A stretch of DNA of 47,855 bases from an uncultured Pseudokineococcus sp. (GTDB taxonomy: Bacteria; Actinomycetota; Actinomycetes; Actinomycetales; Quadrisphaeraceae), in assembly GCF_947495735.1 (NCBI RefSeq), contig NZ_CANMAA010000021.1, positions 1 through 47,855 on the forward strand. Direction: 5' to 3'. Of the stretch, positions 8,423 to 16,337 are shown piece by piece (the stretch's first letter is position 1; each line of letters opens with the position of its first letter). Both the position numbers and the translations under genes were made by a program. The notes beneath the pieces were generated by a model that saw nothing but the letters and a program-made list of their open reading frames with translations, searched no databases and was not told the origin of the DNA.

Positions 8423-8478
8423 GGTGACACGGAATCTGGATAGTGACACGCAGGTGACACGAAAGCTGGACGCTGACA
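8423..8478 (-). repeat. Transposon right end: two TnsB-type binding repeats
   Basis: Two 26-bp repeats, 8423-8448 and 8453-8478, share the pattern GGTGACACG-N-AA-N-CTGGA followed by NNNTGACA, with a 30-bp period. Read inward on the minus strand each begins TGTCA and ends GTGTCACC. This matches the layout of multiple transposase sites at Tn7/Tn5053-type ends, with the outer TGTCA at 8478 as the likely terminus. The next five bases (TGTAG, 8479-8483) would be one copy of the target duplication. Confidence 0.7.
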
Positions 8479-8551
8479 TGTAGTCCTGGATCCCACAACG
8501 GGGGCCCGCCCACGGCCCGCCAGGAAGCGGGAACACCTCACCCGCTCCTCC

Positions 8552-8574
8552 AGTTGAGTGAGGCAGGCTCAACT
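8552..8574. promoter_or_regulatory. HAIR element 1 (HspR operator) upstream of dnaK
   Basis: Inverted repeat AGTTGAG-N9-CTCAACT, close to the actinobacterial HspR consensus CTTGAGT-N7-ACTCAAG. It lies 74 bp inside the backbone from the transposon end and 15 bp upstream of the predicted -35 box. Confidence 0.75.
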
Positions 8575-8588
8575 ACAGCGGCCCCGGT

Positions 8589-8617
8589 TTGACACCCGCC
8601 GGCGCCCGACGCAGAGT
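8589..8617 (+). promoter_or_regulatory. dnaK operon promoter
   Basis: TTGACA (8589-8594) and CAGAGT (8612-8617) are separated by 17 bp, a good vegetative sigma-70-type promoter. The -10 overlaps HAIR element 2, so bound HspR would block RNA polymerase. Confidence 0.6.
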
Positions 8618-8636
8618 TGAGCGCACTCGGCTCAAG
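8616..8636. promoter_or_regulatory. HAIR element 2 (HspR operator) at the dnaK promoter
   Basis: GTTGAG-N9-CTCAAG overlaps the -10 box and the probable transcription start. The same arrangement occurs upstream of clpB (28628-28648). Confidence 0.8.
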
Positions 8637-8675
8637 ACCTGAGCGAACACGGCACCACGCAGGAGGAGCACCCCC

Positions 8676-10568
8676 ATGGCACGAGCTGTCGGCATCGACC
8701 TCGGCACCACCAACTCCGTCGTCTCGGTCCTCGAGGGCGGTGAGCCCACCGTCATCGCGAACGCCGAGGGCGGCCGCACCACCCCGTCGGTCGTCGCGTT
8801 CGCCAAGTCCGGCGAGCCCCTGGTCGGCGAGATCGCCAAGCGCCAGGCCGTCACGAACGTCGACCGCACGATCGCCTCGGTCAAGCGCCACATGGGCACC
8901 GACTGGTCGCAGGAGATCGACGGCAAGAAGTACACGGCGCAGGAGATCTCCGCCCGCGTGCTGCAGAAGCTCAAGCGCGACGCCGAGTCCTACCTGGGCG
9001 AGAGCGTCAGCGACGCCGTCATCACCGTCCCGGCGTACTTCAACGACGCCGAGCGCCAGGCCACCAAGGAGGCCGGCGAGATCGCGGGCCTGAAGGTGGC
9101 GCGCATCATCAACGAGCCCACCGCCGCCGCGCTGGCCTACGGCCTCGACCGCGGCAAGGAGGACGAGCTGATCCTCGTCTTCGACCTCGGTGGCGGCACG
9201 TTCGACGTCTCCCTCCTCGAGGTGGGCAAGGACGCCGAGGACGGCTTCTCCACCATCCAGGTCCGCGCGACCAGCGGTGACAACCGCCTGGGCGGCGACG
9301 ACTGGGACGCGCGCGTCGTCCAGCACCTCGTCACCACGGTGAAGAACAGCTCCGGCGTGGACCTGTCCAAGGACAAGATCGCCATGCAGCGCCTGCGCGA
9401 GGCCTCCGAGCAGGCCAAGAAGGAGCTCTCGAGCGCGACGAGCACCAGCATCTCGCTGCAGTACCTGTCGATGACGGAGAACGGCCCCGTCCACCTCGAC
9501 GAGAAGCTCACCCGCGCGCAGTTCGAGCAGCTCACCAAGGACCTGCTCGACCGCACCAAGGAGCCCTTCAACCGGGTCATCGCGGACGCCGACGTCAAGG
9601 TCGCCGACATCGACCACATCGTCCTCGTGGGCGGCTCCACCCGGATGCCGGCCGTCGCGGACGTCGTCCGCAGCCTCACCGGCGGCAAGGAGCCCAACAA
9701 GGGCGTGAACCCGGACGAGGTCGTCGCCGTCGGCGCCGCCCTGCAGGCCGGCGTCCTCGGTGGCGAGCGCAAGGACGTCCTCCTCATCGACGTCACGCCG
9801 CTGTCCCTGGGCATCGAGACCAAGGGCGGGATCATGACCAAGCTCATCGAGCGCAACACGGCCATCCCGACCAAGCGCTCCGAGGTCTTCACGACGGCCG
9901 ACGACAACCAGCCGAGCGTGCAGATCCAGGTCTTCCAGGGCGAGCGCGAGCTGGCGCAGCACAACAAGCCGCTGGGCAACTTCGAGCTGACCGGCATCGC
10001 GCCGGCGCCGCGGGGCATCCCGCAGATCGAGGTCACCTTCGACATCGACGCGAACGGCATCGTGCACGTGTCCGCCAAGGACCGCGGCACGGGCAAGGAG
10101 CAGTCGATGCAGATCACCGGCGGCAGCGCGCTGTCCAAGGACGAGATCGACCGCATGGTCCGCGACGCCGAGGCGCACGCGGAGGAGGACAAGCAGCGCC
10201 GTGAGGAGGCCGAGGTCCGCAACGGGGCCGAGCAGCTCCTCTACTCCACCGAGAAGTTCCTCGCCGACAACGACGACAAGCTCCCCGAGGACGGCAAGTC
10301 CGAGGTCAAGGGCAAGGTCGAGGCGCTGCGCACCGCGCTCGCCGGCGACGACGTCCAGGCCGTCAAGTCCGCCCAGGAGGAGCTCTCCACGGCGAGCCAG
10401 ACCCTCGGCGCCGCGATGTACGCCCAGCAGCAGGAGCAGGGCGCGCCGGCCGACGACGCCACGTCCGAGGGCGCTGCTGACGGCGGCGCCCAGGGCTCGG
10501 CCGACGACGACGTCGTCGACGCCGAGATCGTGGACGACGAGGATGACCGCACGGACGGCACCCGGTGA
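8676..10568 (+). CDS. dnaK: Molecular chaperone DnaK (Hsp70)
   Basis: A 630-residue Hsp70 that binds unfolded peptides in an ATP-driven cycle with DnaJ and GrpE. The N-terminal ATPase domain (about 1-370) carries the signature near the start (GIDLGTTNS) and the phosphate-2 motif ([10 protein letters not shown]); the substrate domain (about 380-500) and helical lid follow, ending in an acidic disordered tail ([15 protein letters not shown]) typical of the family. ATG at 8676 follows AGGAGGAG. First gene of dnaK-grpE-dnaJ-hspR; grpE starts in its stop codon (GTGA). Repression by HspR at two HAIR sites is expected. Confidence 0.98.
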   Translation: MARAVGIDLGTTNSVVSVLEGGEPTVIANAEGGRTTPSVVAFAKSGEPLVGEIAKRQAVTNVDRTIASVKRHMGTDWSQEIDGKKYTAQEISARVLQKLKRDAESYLGESVSDAVITVPAYFNDAERQATKEAGEIAGLKVARIINEPTAAALAYGLDRGKEDELILVFDLGGGTFDVSLLEVGKDAEDGFSTIQVRATSGDNRLGGDDWDARVVQHLVTTVKNSSGVDLSKDKIAMQRLREASEQAKKELSSATSTSISLQYLSMTENGPVHLDEKLTRAQFEQLTKDLLDRTKEPFNRVIADADVKVADIDHIVLVGGSTRMPAVADVVRSLTGGKEPNKGVNPDEVVAVGAALQAGVLGGERKDVLLIDVTPLSLGIETKGGIMTKLIERNTAIPTKRSEVFTTADDNQPSVQIQVFQGERELAQHNKPLGNFELTGIAPAPRGIPQIEVTFDIDANGIVHVSAKDRGTGKEQSMQITGGSALSKDEIDRMVRDAEAHAEEDKQRREEAEVRNGAEQLLYSTEKFLADNDDKLPEDGKSEVKGKVEALRTALAGDDVQAVKSAQEELSTASQTLGAAMYAQQQEQGAPADDATSEGAADGGAQGSADDDVVDAEIVDDEDDRTDGTR

Positions 10569-11248
10569 CGGCCGGCGCGAGCGGACCGGAGCAGGGCGGC
10601 CAGCGGGACCCCCGCGAGGGCGACCCCGTGGTGCGCGACCGACGTCGCATCGACCCGGAGACCGGCCAGGTGCGCGAGCAGCCGGCCGGGTCGTCGCCGG
10701 CGGGCGGGACTGCGGACGCCGACCAGGCGCCCCACGAGCCGGACGCCACGGCGGGCGACCCCGACGCGAGCGCCTCGGACTTGACGGCCGAGGACGTGCT
10801 CGCCGGTGCCGCCGGCGGGGACGCGGCCGTGCAGCAGCTGGCCGACCAGCGGCTGGAGGACCTCCAGCGCCTGCAGGCGGAGTACGTCAACTACCGCAAG
10901 CGCGTCGACCGCGACCGCGACGTCTCCGCCGCCTCGGCGAAGTCCTCGGTCTTCGAGGCGCTGCTGCCGGTGCTCGACGACGTCGTGCTGGCCCGCACCC
11001 ACGGCGGGCTCAGCGACGGCCCGGCGGCCTCCATCGCCGACAAGCTCGAGTCGACGCTGGAGCGCCTGGGACTCGAGCGCTACGGCGAGGCGGGGGAGGT
11101 CTTCGACCCGGCCGTGCACGAGGCGCTCATGCACGGCGCCGGCGAGGGCTACGAGGTCACCACGGTGACCCAGGTGCTCCAGCCCGGGTACCGGGCCGGC
11201 GGGCGCGTCCTGCGGGCGGCGCGCGTCGCCGTCGCGGGCCCCCAGTAG
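10565..11248 (+). CDS. grpE: GrpE nucleotide-exchange factor
   Basis: A 227-residue GrpE that releases ADP from DnaK. About 90 N-terminal residues are disordered, acidic and Pro/Gly-rich, followed by the long dimerising helix (about 90-130, [19 protein letters not shown]) and the C-terminal beta domain with the conserved FDPAVHEAL and [20 protein letters not shown] segments. GTG at 10565 overlaps the dnaK stop by 4 bp. The N-terminal extension is longer than in E. coli GrpE (197 residues in total). Confidence 0.95.
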   Translation: MTAGASGPEQGGQRDPREGDPVVRDRRRIDPETGQVREQPAGSSPAGGTADADQAPHEPDATAGDPDASASDLTAEDVLAGAAGGDAAVQQLADQRLEDLQRLQAEYVNYRKRVDRDRDVSAASAKSSVFEALLPVLDDVVLARTHGGLSDGPAASIADKLESTLERLGLERYGEAGEVFDPAVHEALMHGAGEGYEVTTVTQVLQPGYRAGGRVLRAARVAVAGPQ

Positions 11249-11433
11249 GGGCCTCCAGCACCAGCGATCTGCGGGGCAGTCCCGCACCGGCGCCCCGCCC
11301 GGCCACCCGGCCGGGCGGGGCGCCGCGCATCGTCCGGCGCGCCGAGAGCGCGGCGGACGAGCCAGCACCACGACCAGCACCGGCCCGGCGGCCCGCCCGC
11401 CCCGGTCGCCACCCCGGCAGGGAAGGAGCCGCG

Positions 11434-12495
11434 TTGTCCGGCCAGGACTGGATCGAGAAGGACTTCTACGCCGAGCTCGGCGTGCCCAAGGACGCCAGCG
11501 CGGCGGACGTCAAGAAGGCCTACCGCAAGCTCGCCCGCACGCTGCACCCGGACGCCAACCCCGGTGACGCGGCGGCGGAGCGGCGCTTCAAGGAGATCGG
11601 CGAGGCCTACTCGGTGCTCTCGGACCCCGAGAAGCGCGAGCAGTACGACGCCGTGCGCGCCATGGCGGGCGGGGCGCGCTTCAGCGCCGGCGGCAGGGGC
11701 GCGGGCCCGGGCGCCGGGAGCGGGGGCTTCGAGGACCTCTTCGGCGGGATGTTCGGCCAGGGGGGCGGCCAGCGCGCTCGCTACGGCGCGGGCCCGCAGG
11801 GCGGCGGCGGCGCCGCGCCGCCCGGGTTCGAGGACCTGCTCGACGGCATCTTCAACCAGGGCGGTCCGGGGGCGAGCTACGGCGGGGGGCCGTCGCGCCC
11901 GCGCCAGGGCTCGGACCTCCAGGCGTCGACGACGCTGGACTTCACCACGGCGGCCGAGGGCTCGACGACGACGCTGCGCGCCGGCGACGGCACGACCGTC
12001 ACGGCCCGCATCCCGGCCGGTGTGCGCGACGGCCAGAAGATCCGCCTGCGCGGCAAGGGAGCGTCCGGGGGGAGGGGGGTGCCGCCGGGCGACCTCGTCA
12101 TCACCGTCACGGTCCGCCCCCACCCGGTCTTCACCCGCGACGGGGAGGACCTGCGCGTCACCCTGCCGGTGACCTTCGCCGAGGCCGCCCTCGGCGCGGA
12201 CGTCGAGGCGCCCACCCTCGACGGCGGCACCGTCCGCCTGCGCGTGCCGCCGGGCACGCCGTCGGGCCGGGTGCTGCGCGCCCGCGGCCGCGGGGTCACG
12301 ACGGCCAAGCGCACCGGCGACCTGCTGGTCACGCTCAGCGTCGTCGTCCCGCAGCGGCTCGGCGACGAGGCCCGCGCCGCGGTCGAGGCGTTCGCCGCGG
12401 CCACCGCCGACACCGACGCCCGGGCCGACCTGCTGCAGAAGGTGCGCGGCGCGAGCGGGCGCGGCCCCCAGAGCGGGGCCGGAGCGCCGCGATGA
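11434..12495 (+). CDS. dnaJ: DnaJ-type co-chaperone lacking the zinc finger
   Basis: A 353-residue Hsp40 that delivers substrates to DnaK and triggers its ATPase. The J domain (about 10-75) has the His38-Pro39-Asp40 motif; a long Gly/Phe-rich linker (about 80-160) follows, then the two C-terminal substrate-binding domains (about 170-330). No CxxCxGxG repeats are present, so this is a type II (CbpA/DnaJB-like) protein although it occupies the dnaJ place in the operon. TTG at 11434 follows GGAAGGAG. The 185-bp gap after grpE holds only GC-rich spacer. hspR overlaps its stop by 4 bp. Confidence 0.9.
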   Translation: MSGQDWIEKDFYAELGVPKDASAADVKKAYRKLARTLHPDANPGDAAAERRFKEIGEAYSVLSDPEKREQYDAVRAMAGGARFSAGGRGAGPGAGSGGFEDLFGGMFGQGGGQRARYGAGPQGGGGAAPPGFEDLLDGIFNQGGPGASYGGGPSRPRQGSDLQASTTLDFTTAAEGSTTTLRAGDGTTVTARIPAGVRDGQKIRLRGKGASGGRGVPPGDLVITVTVRPHPVFTRDGEDLRVTLPVTFAEAALGADVEAPTLDGGTVRLRVPPGTPSGRVLRARGRGVTTAKRTGDLLVTLSVVVPQRLGDEARAAVEAFAAATADTDARADLLQKVRGASGRGPQSGAGAPR

Positions 12496-12941
12496 GCCGG
12501 GCGTCCGGCCCCTCGACCCCTCGCGGGGGGTCGGAGGTCGACGTCGACGCCGCGGTGCTTCCCATCTCGGTCGCCGCGGAGCTCGCGGGGATGCACCCGC
12601 AGACGCTGCGGCAGTACGACCGCCTCGGCGTCGTGGAGGCGCGCCGCTCCACCGGGCGGGGGAGGCGCTACAGCCTGCGCGACGTCGCCACGCTGCGGGA
12701 GGTCCAGCGCCTGTCCCAGGAGGACGGCGTCAACCTCGCCGGCATCAAGCGGATCCTGGAGCTGGAGCGCAGGGTCCTGCGCCTGTCCGAGGAGGTCGAG
12801 CGGCTGCGGAGCCTCGTCGGCGCCCAGCGCCGCGTCTTCACCGCCGACCGCGCCGGCGACGTCGTCGCCGGGACGATGGGGCGCCGGGTCAGCCGCGCCA
12901 CCACCGGCGCGCTCGTCCTGTGGGACCCGCGCCGGCGGTGA
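12492..12941 (+). CDS. hspR: HspR heat-shock repressor (MerR family)
   Basis: A 149-residue MerR-type repressor. The N-terminal HTH (about 20-60, [22 protein letters not shown], shown here in part as [14 protein letters not shown]) and wing precede a dimerising helix with leucine-type heptads. In actinobacteria HspR binds HAIR sites and uses DnaK as co-repressor. ATG at 12492 overlaps the dnaJ stop. HAIR sites upstream of dnaK and clpB in this window make it self-regulating and a controller of clpB. The tail is basic (RRVSRATTG...DPRRR). Only 13 bp separate it from the convergent sugar permease gene. Confidence 0.93.
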   Translation: MSRASGPSTPRGGSEVDVDAAVLPISVAAELAGMHPQTLRQYDRLGVVEARRSTGRGRRYSLRDVATLREVQRLSQEDGVNLAGIKRILELERRVLRLSEEVERLRSLVGAQRRVFTADRAGDVVAGTMGRRVSRATTGALVLWDPRRR

Positions 12942-12954
12942 GCGGGCGGGCCGC

Positions 12955-13881
12955 TCAGCCCTTGACGGCCCCCGAGGCGAGCCCGGCGACGTAGTAGCGC
13001 TGCAGCGCCATGTACAGGACGACGCAGGGGATCATCGCGATCACGGCGCCGGCGGAGAGGAGGCCGTAGTCGACCTGGCCGTACGCGCCCTGCTGGAGGT
13101 TCAGCAGGGCGACGGGCAGCGTGTACAGCTCGGCCCGGGTGAGGAACGTCAGCGCCCCGAGGAACTCCGTCCACGAGACGAGGAAGGCGTAGAGGGCCGT
13201 GGTGGCGATGCCGGGAGCCACGAGGGGCCGCAGCACCGAGAAGAAGGTGCGCGAGGTGCCGGCGCCGTCGACGAACGCCGCGTCCTCCAGCTCCGCCGGG
13301 ACGCTGGCGAAGGCGTTGCGCATGACGAAGACGCCGAACGGCAGGTTGACCGTCGTGTAGAAGAGCACGAGCCCCAGCAGGCTGTCCGTCAGGCGCATCG
13401 CGTTGAGCTGCAGGAACAGCGGCGTGAGGATCGCCTGGAACGGCACCATCAGCGTCAGCAGGATGGCGCCGAAGGCGACGCCCGAGAGGCGGAAGCGGAA
13501 GCGGCCGAAGCCGTACCCCGCGGCGGTCGCCAGGACCGCCGTCAGCACGGCCGTGCTGACCGCGACGAGCAGGCTGTTGCCAACGGCCCGCATCAGCCCC
13601 AGGCCCTGGAGGCCGGCGAAGTTGGCCGCCGTGAGGTCGAAGAAGGTGCCCCACGTGGGGGCGGCGGTGATCACGGCGTTGGGCTGGAACGCCCGCAGCA
13701 GCGCCCACAGGAGCGGGGCCAGGAAGACGGCGACGGCGAGCACGGCGGCCAGGCCGTAGAGCAGCACCTTGGTGCGGCTCTCGGACCGGCCGTCGGGGTT
13801 CGACCGCCCCGAGCGCGCTCCCGCCGGCCTGCCCTCCCCGGTCCTGCCCTCCCCGGTGCGCGGTGCGGTGGTCGTGGCCAT
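12955..13881 (-). CDS. Carbohydrate ABC transporter permease (MalG/AraQ-like)
   Basis: A 308-residue inner-membrane permease with six predicted helices and a cytoplasmic coupling loop near residues 205-225 (LEDAAFVDGAGTSRTFF) that docks the ATPase. The N-terminal 35 residues are hydrophilic and contain a short tandem repeat (GEGRTGEGR). ATG at 13881 follows GGAGGGA. Last gene of the minus-strand operon GH127, binding protein, permease, permease. No ATPase gene is present, so a shared MsiK-type ATPase elsewhere is likely. The substrate is inferred from GH127 to be an L-arabinofuranose-containing sugar. Confidence 0.88.
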   Translation of the reverse strand: MATTTAPRTGEGRTGEGRPAGARSGRSNPDGRSESRTKVLLYGLAAVLAVAVFLAPLLWALLRAFQPNAVITAAPTWGTFFDLTAANFAGLQGLGLMRAVGNSLLVAVSTAVLTAVLATAAGYGFGRFRFRLSGVAFGAILLTLMVPFQAILTPLFLQLNAMRLTDSLLGLVLFYTTVNLPFGVFVMRNAFASVPAELEDAAFVDGAGTSRTFFSVLRPLVAPGIATTALYAFLVSWTEFLGALTFLTRAELYTLPVALLNLQQGAYGQVDYGLLSAGAVIAMIPCVVLYMALQRYYVAGLASGAVKG

Positions 13882-13967
13882 GGTCGTCCCTCCGGTCGTG
13901 GTGCTGGTGCTCGTCTGCGGGGGCTCGTCGCCGGTCCCGGACGGGCCGGCGACGGGCGGAGGACGGG

Positions 13968-14930
13968 TCAGTCGCGCTCGCGCAGGAGCCAGAACTGCGC
14001 GGCGGTGACGAGGCCGACGACGAGCACGAGCGCGAGGGACAGCGCCGTCGCCGCTCCCACCTGCAGCTGCACGAAGGCCCGGTTGTAGATGTTGAGGACG
14101 ACCGGCGTCGTGGAGGTGCCGGGGCCGCCCTGCGTGAGGATGAAGAACTGCGTGAAGGCGAGGAAGGAGCCGATCACCGACAGCACGAGGCTCATGGCGA
14201 TCGGCCGGCGGATCATGGGGATGACGATGCGGCGCTCGCGCTGCCACCACGTGGCGCCGTCCATCTCCGCCGACTCGTGGACCTCGCGCGGCACGGACTG
14301 CATGCCGGAGACCAGCAGGATCATCGTCAGGCCGGAGACCCCCCAGACCACGAGCACGGTGATGAGGCCCGTCGCGAGGCCGGCGTCGACGAGCCACGCC
14401 GTCTGGCCGTCGGTGATGCCGAGGGCCCCCAGCAGGAGGTTGACGGCGCCGCTGCCGGGCTGGGCTTCCAGGACGAGCATGAAGCTCAGCGTCGACAGGC
14501 CGATGACGTAGGGCAGGAAGAAGAGCGTCCGCAGCGCGGTGGACCCCCGCCGGTTGGTCCGCACGACCACCGCCATGAGGTAGCCGACGACGAGGATCGG
14601 TCCGGTGACGATCGCCGTGTAGAGCAGCGTGTAGCCCACGGCCTGCAGGAAGGCCGTGTCCTGCGCGATGGCCGTGAAGTTCTGCAGGCCGATGAGCTCG
14701 TAGTCGCCGATGAGCGGCCAGTTGGTGAAGGAGATCCCGACGGCCAGCACGAGCGGCAGCAGCACGAAGACCGAGACCATGGCCACAGCCGGCAGGACGA
14801 GGAGGACGCCGGTGCGCTCGCGGTGGGTCAGGCTGCCGTGGGACGCCGAGCGCCGCGGTGCACGGCCGCCGGCAGCGGCTCCCGCGGCGGCGGAGGCGCC
14901 GGCGCCCGCGGCCTGGGCGGGGGCGCTCAT
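13968..14930 (-). CDS. Carbohydrate ABC transporter permease (MalF/UgpA-like)
   Basis: A 320-residue permease with an Ala/Gly-rich N-terminus, six predicted membrane segments and an EAA loop near residues 220-240 (HESAEMDGATWWQRERRI). It pairs with the product of 12955-13881 to form the membrane channel. ATG at 14930 overlaps the stop of the binding-protein gene (ATGA), showing tight coupling; an 86-bp gap separates it from the next permease. Confidence 0.88.
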   Translation of the reverse strand: MSAPAQAAGAGASAAAGAAAGGRAPRRSASHGSLTHRERTGVLLVLPAVAMVSVFVLLPLVLAVGISFTNWPLIGDYELIGLQNFTAIAQDTAFLQAVGYTLLYTAIVTGPILVVGYLMAVVVRTNRRGSTALRTLFFLPYVIGLSTLSFMLVLEAQPGSGAVNLLLGALGITDGQTAWLVDAGLATGLITVLVVWGVSGLTMILLVSGMQSVPREVHESAEMDGATWWQRERRIVIPMIRRPIAMSLVLSVIGSFLAFTQFFILTQGGPGTSTTPVVLNIYNRAFVQLQVGAATALSLALVLVVGLVTAAQFWLLRERD

Positions 14931-16234
14931 CGCTGGGCCTGCTCGAGGATGCGGTCGAACTCGGCCTGCGCCTGCTCCAGGGCCGGGTCCACCCCGCGGC
15001 CGAAGACGGCCTCCCGGAACATCGCCAGGTAGGGGCTGTCGGCCTGGTTGAACAGCAGGTTGTACGACAGCGTCCGCGGCGCGTACCCCTCGCTGATCTG
15101 CTCCAGCGGGAGCACCGCCAGGGGGTAGCTCTCCCGGTAGCGCTCGGTCGCCGCATCGGCGCGGATCGGGAGGAAGCCGTGGTCGGGCATCCGCTCCTGC
15201 TGCTCCACGGCCAGCGCGAAGCGGACGAGCTCCCACGCCGCCGACGGGTTGCGCGCCCCCCGCGGGATGCAGAGGTTGTCGCCGCCGGCGAAGAAGGCGC
15301 CGCCGCCGCCCGGGCCGGGGAGCAGGCGCACGTCCGTGCGCTCCCGGTGGGCCTCGTCGCCCTCTAGCGCCCCGGAGATGAAGTTGCACGGGAGCAGCCC
15401 CACCGACCCGGCGCGGAAGTCGGCCCCCCACGCCGCGCCGCTGTCGGAGAAGTTGGCGGGCGGCATCGAGCCGGCCTCCCACATCGACCGGTAGGCCTCC
15501 AGCGTGCCGCGCAGCGCGTCGTTGCCCACCAGGTCCCCGGTCTGCGAGCCGACCTCGCCCTCGAGGATCCGCCCGCCCGCGGCCCACGTGTGGGGCTGCA
15601 CGGTGAAGCCGAGGATGCCGGGGTTGTTGCCGGCGGTCGACCACCCGTGGACGTCCGGACCGAGGTCGCTCACGGCGGCGGCGGCCTCGGCCGCGGCCTC
15701 GAGGCTCTCCAGCGACGCGAGGTCGACGCCCGCCCGGTCCAGCAGCTCCGTGTTGCCCCAGAGCAGGGAGACGTCGGCCAGGAACGGGACGCCGTAGACG
15801 CGGTCGTCGACGGTGGCCAGGCCCAGGTGCGCCGGGCTCAGCTGGTCGCGGCCCTCGAGCTGCTCGACGAGCGGCGTCAGGTCGGTGAAGACGTCCCGGT
15901 AGATGAAGAGCATGGCGTTGATGTCGTCGATGTCGACGACGTCGGGCACCTCGCGGCCGCGGATCGCGGTCGCCAGCTTGGTGACGTACTGCCCGTCGAG
16001 CACGGGCGTCAGCTCGACGCGGATGCGGTCCTGGCTGGCGTGGAAGGCGTCCACCACACCGCTCATGCCCTCGACCGTCGCCCCGCGCGTCCACACGCGG
16101 ACGACGCCGCTCGCGTCCTCGCCGAAGCCCGCGGCGGTGACGTCCGCCTCGGGCAGCTGGCCCGCGCACCCCGCCAGAGCCCCCGCCGTGCCGACACCTG
16201 CGAGCGCGAGCAGCTCGCGCCTCGTCAGCCGCAT
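14927..16234 (-). CDS. Extracellular sugar-binding lipoprotein of the ABC transporter
   Basis: A 435-residue family-1 solute-binding protein. The N-terminus has a twin-Arg-like RLTRRELL stretch and a lipobox LAGC with Cys23, so it should be exported and lipid-anchored. The body matches MalE-like binding proteins (VEQLEGRDQLSP, GVPFLADVSLLWGNTELL). ATG at 16234 follows GGAGGGG. It would capture the oligosaccharide and hand it to the two permeases. Substrate unknown; the neighbouring GH127 gene suggests arabinose-containing sugars. Confidence 0.88.
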   Translation of the reverse strand: MRLTRRELLALAGVGTAGALAGCAGQLPEADVTAAGFGEDASGVVRVWTRGATVEGMSGVVDAFHASQDRIRVELTPVLDGQYVTKLATAIRGREVPDVVDIDDINAMLFIYRDVFTDLTPLVEQLEGRDQLSPAHLGLATVDDRVYGVPFLADVSLLWGNTELLDRAGVDLASLESLEAAAEAAAAVSDLGPDVHGWSTAGNNPGILGFTVQPHTWAAGGRILEGEVGSQTGDLVGNDALRGTLEAYRSMWEAGSMPPANFSDSGAAWGADFRAGSVGLLPCNFISGALEGDEAHRERTDVRLLPGPGGGGAFFAGGDNLCIPRGARNPSAAWELVRFALAVEQQERMPDHGFLPIRADAATERYRESYPLAVLPLEQISEGYAPRTLSYNLLFNQADSPYLAMFREAVFGRGVDPALEQAQAEFDRILEQAQR

Positions 16235-16277
16235 GTCCCCTCCTCGTCCGTGCGGCGCCGTCGCCGCGGTGGTCCGG

Positions 16278-16300
16278 GACCGGCCCCCTCGGGGCCGGTC
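16278..16300 (-). terminator. Intergenic hairpin between GH127 and binding-protein genes
   Basis: A perfect 10-bp stem (16278-16287 with 16291-16300) and 3-nt loop in the 103-bp gap. It may be a partial terminator or an mRNA-stabilising element that sets the ratio of enzyme to binding protein. Confidence 0.45.
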
Positions 16301-16337
16301 GACGTGCGTCGGGCCGGGTGGTCCGGCCGCGCCGCGC

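Larger units (their letters stand above)
1..8478. mobile_element. Tn7/Tn5053-like transposon (right end and most of the element; left end outside window)
   Basis: A minus-strand tnsA-tnsB-tnsC-tniQ set marks a Tn7-like element that cuts (TnsA) and joins (TnsB) DNA, with target choice by TnsC and TniQ. The right boundary is placed at 8478, where two 26-bp direct repeats end in TGACA, which reads TGTCA inward on the other strand as in Tn5053/Tn402-type ends. No matching TGTCA-repeat end was found between 1 and 2400, so the left end should lie before position 1. Genes between tniQ and the window edge (unknown protein, XRE regulator, ImmA-like peptidase) are inferred cargo. No CRISPR array or cas gene was seen. 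The exact boundary and the membership of positions 1-2000 are inference. Confidence 0.75.

Noticed and set aside
1-8478. CRISPR array or cas genes linked to the Tn7-like element
   Set aside because: Looked for because of CAST systems; no regularly spaced repeats and no Cas12k, Cas8 or Cas6-like protein seen in the window.
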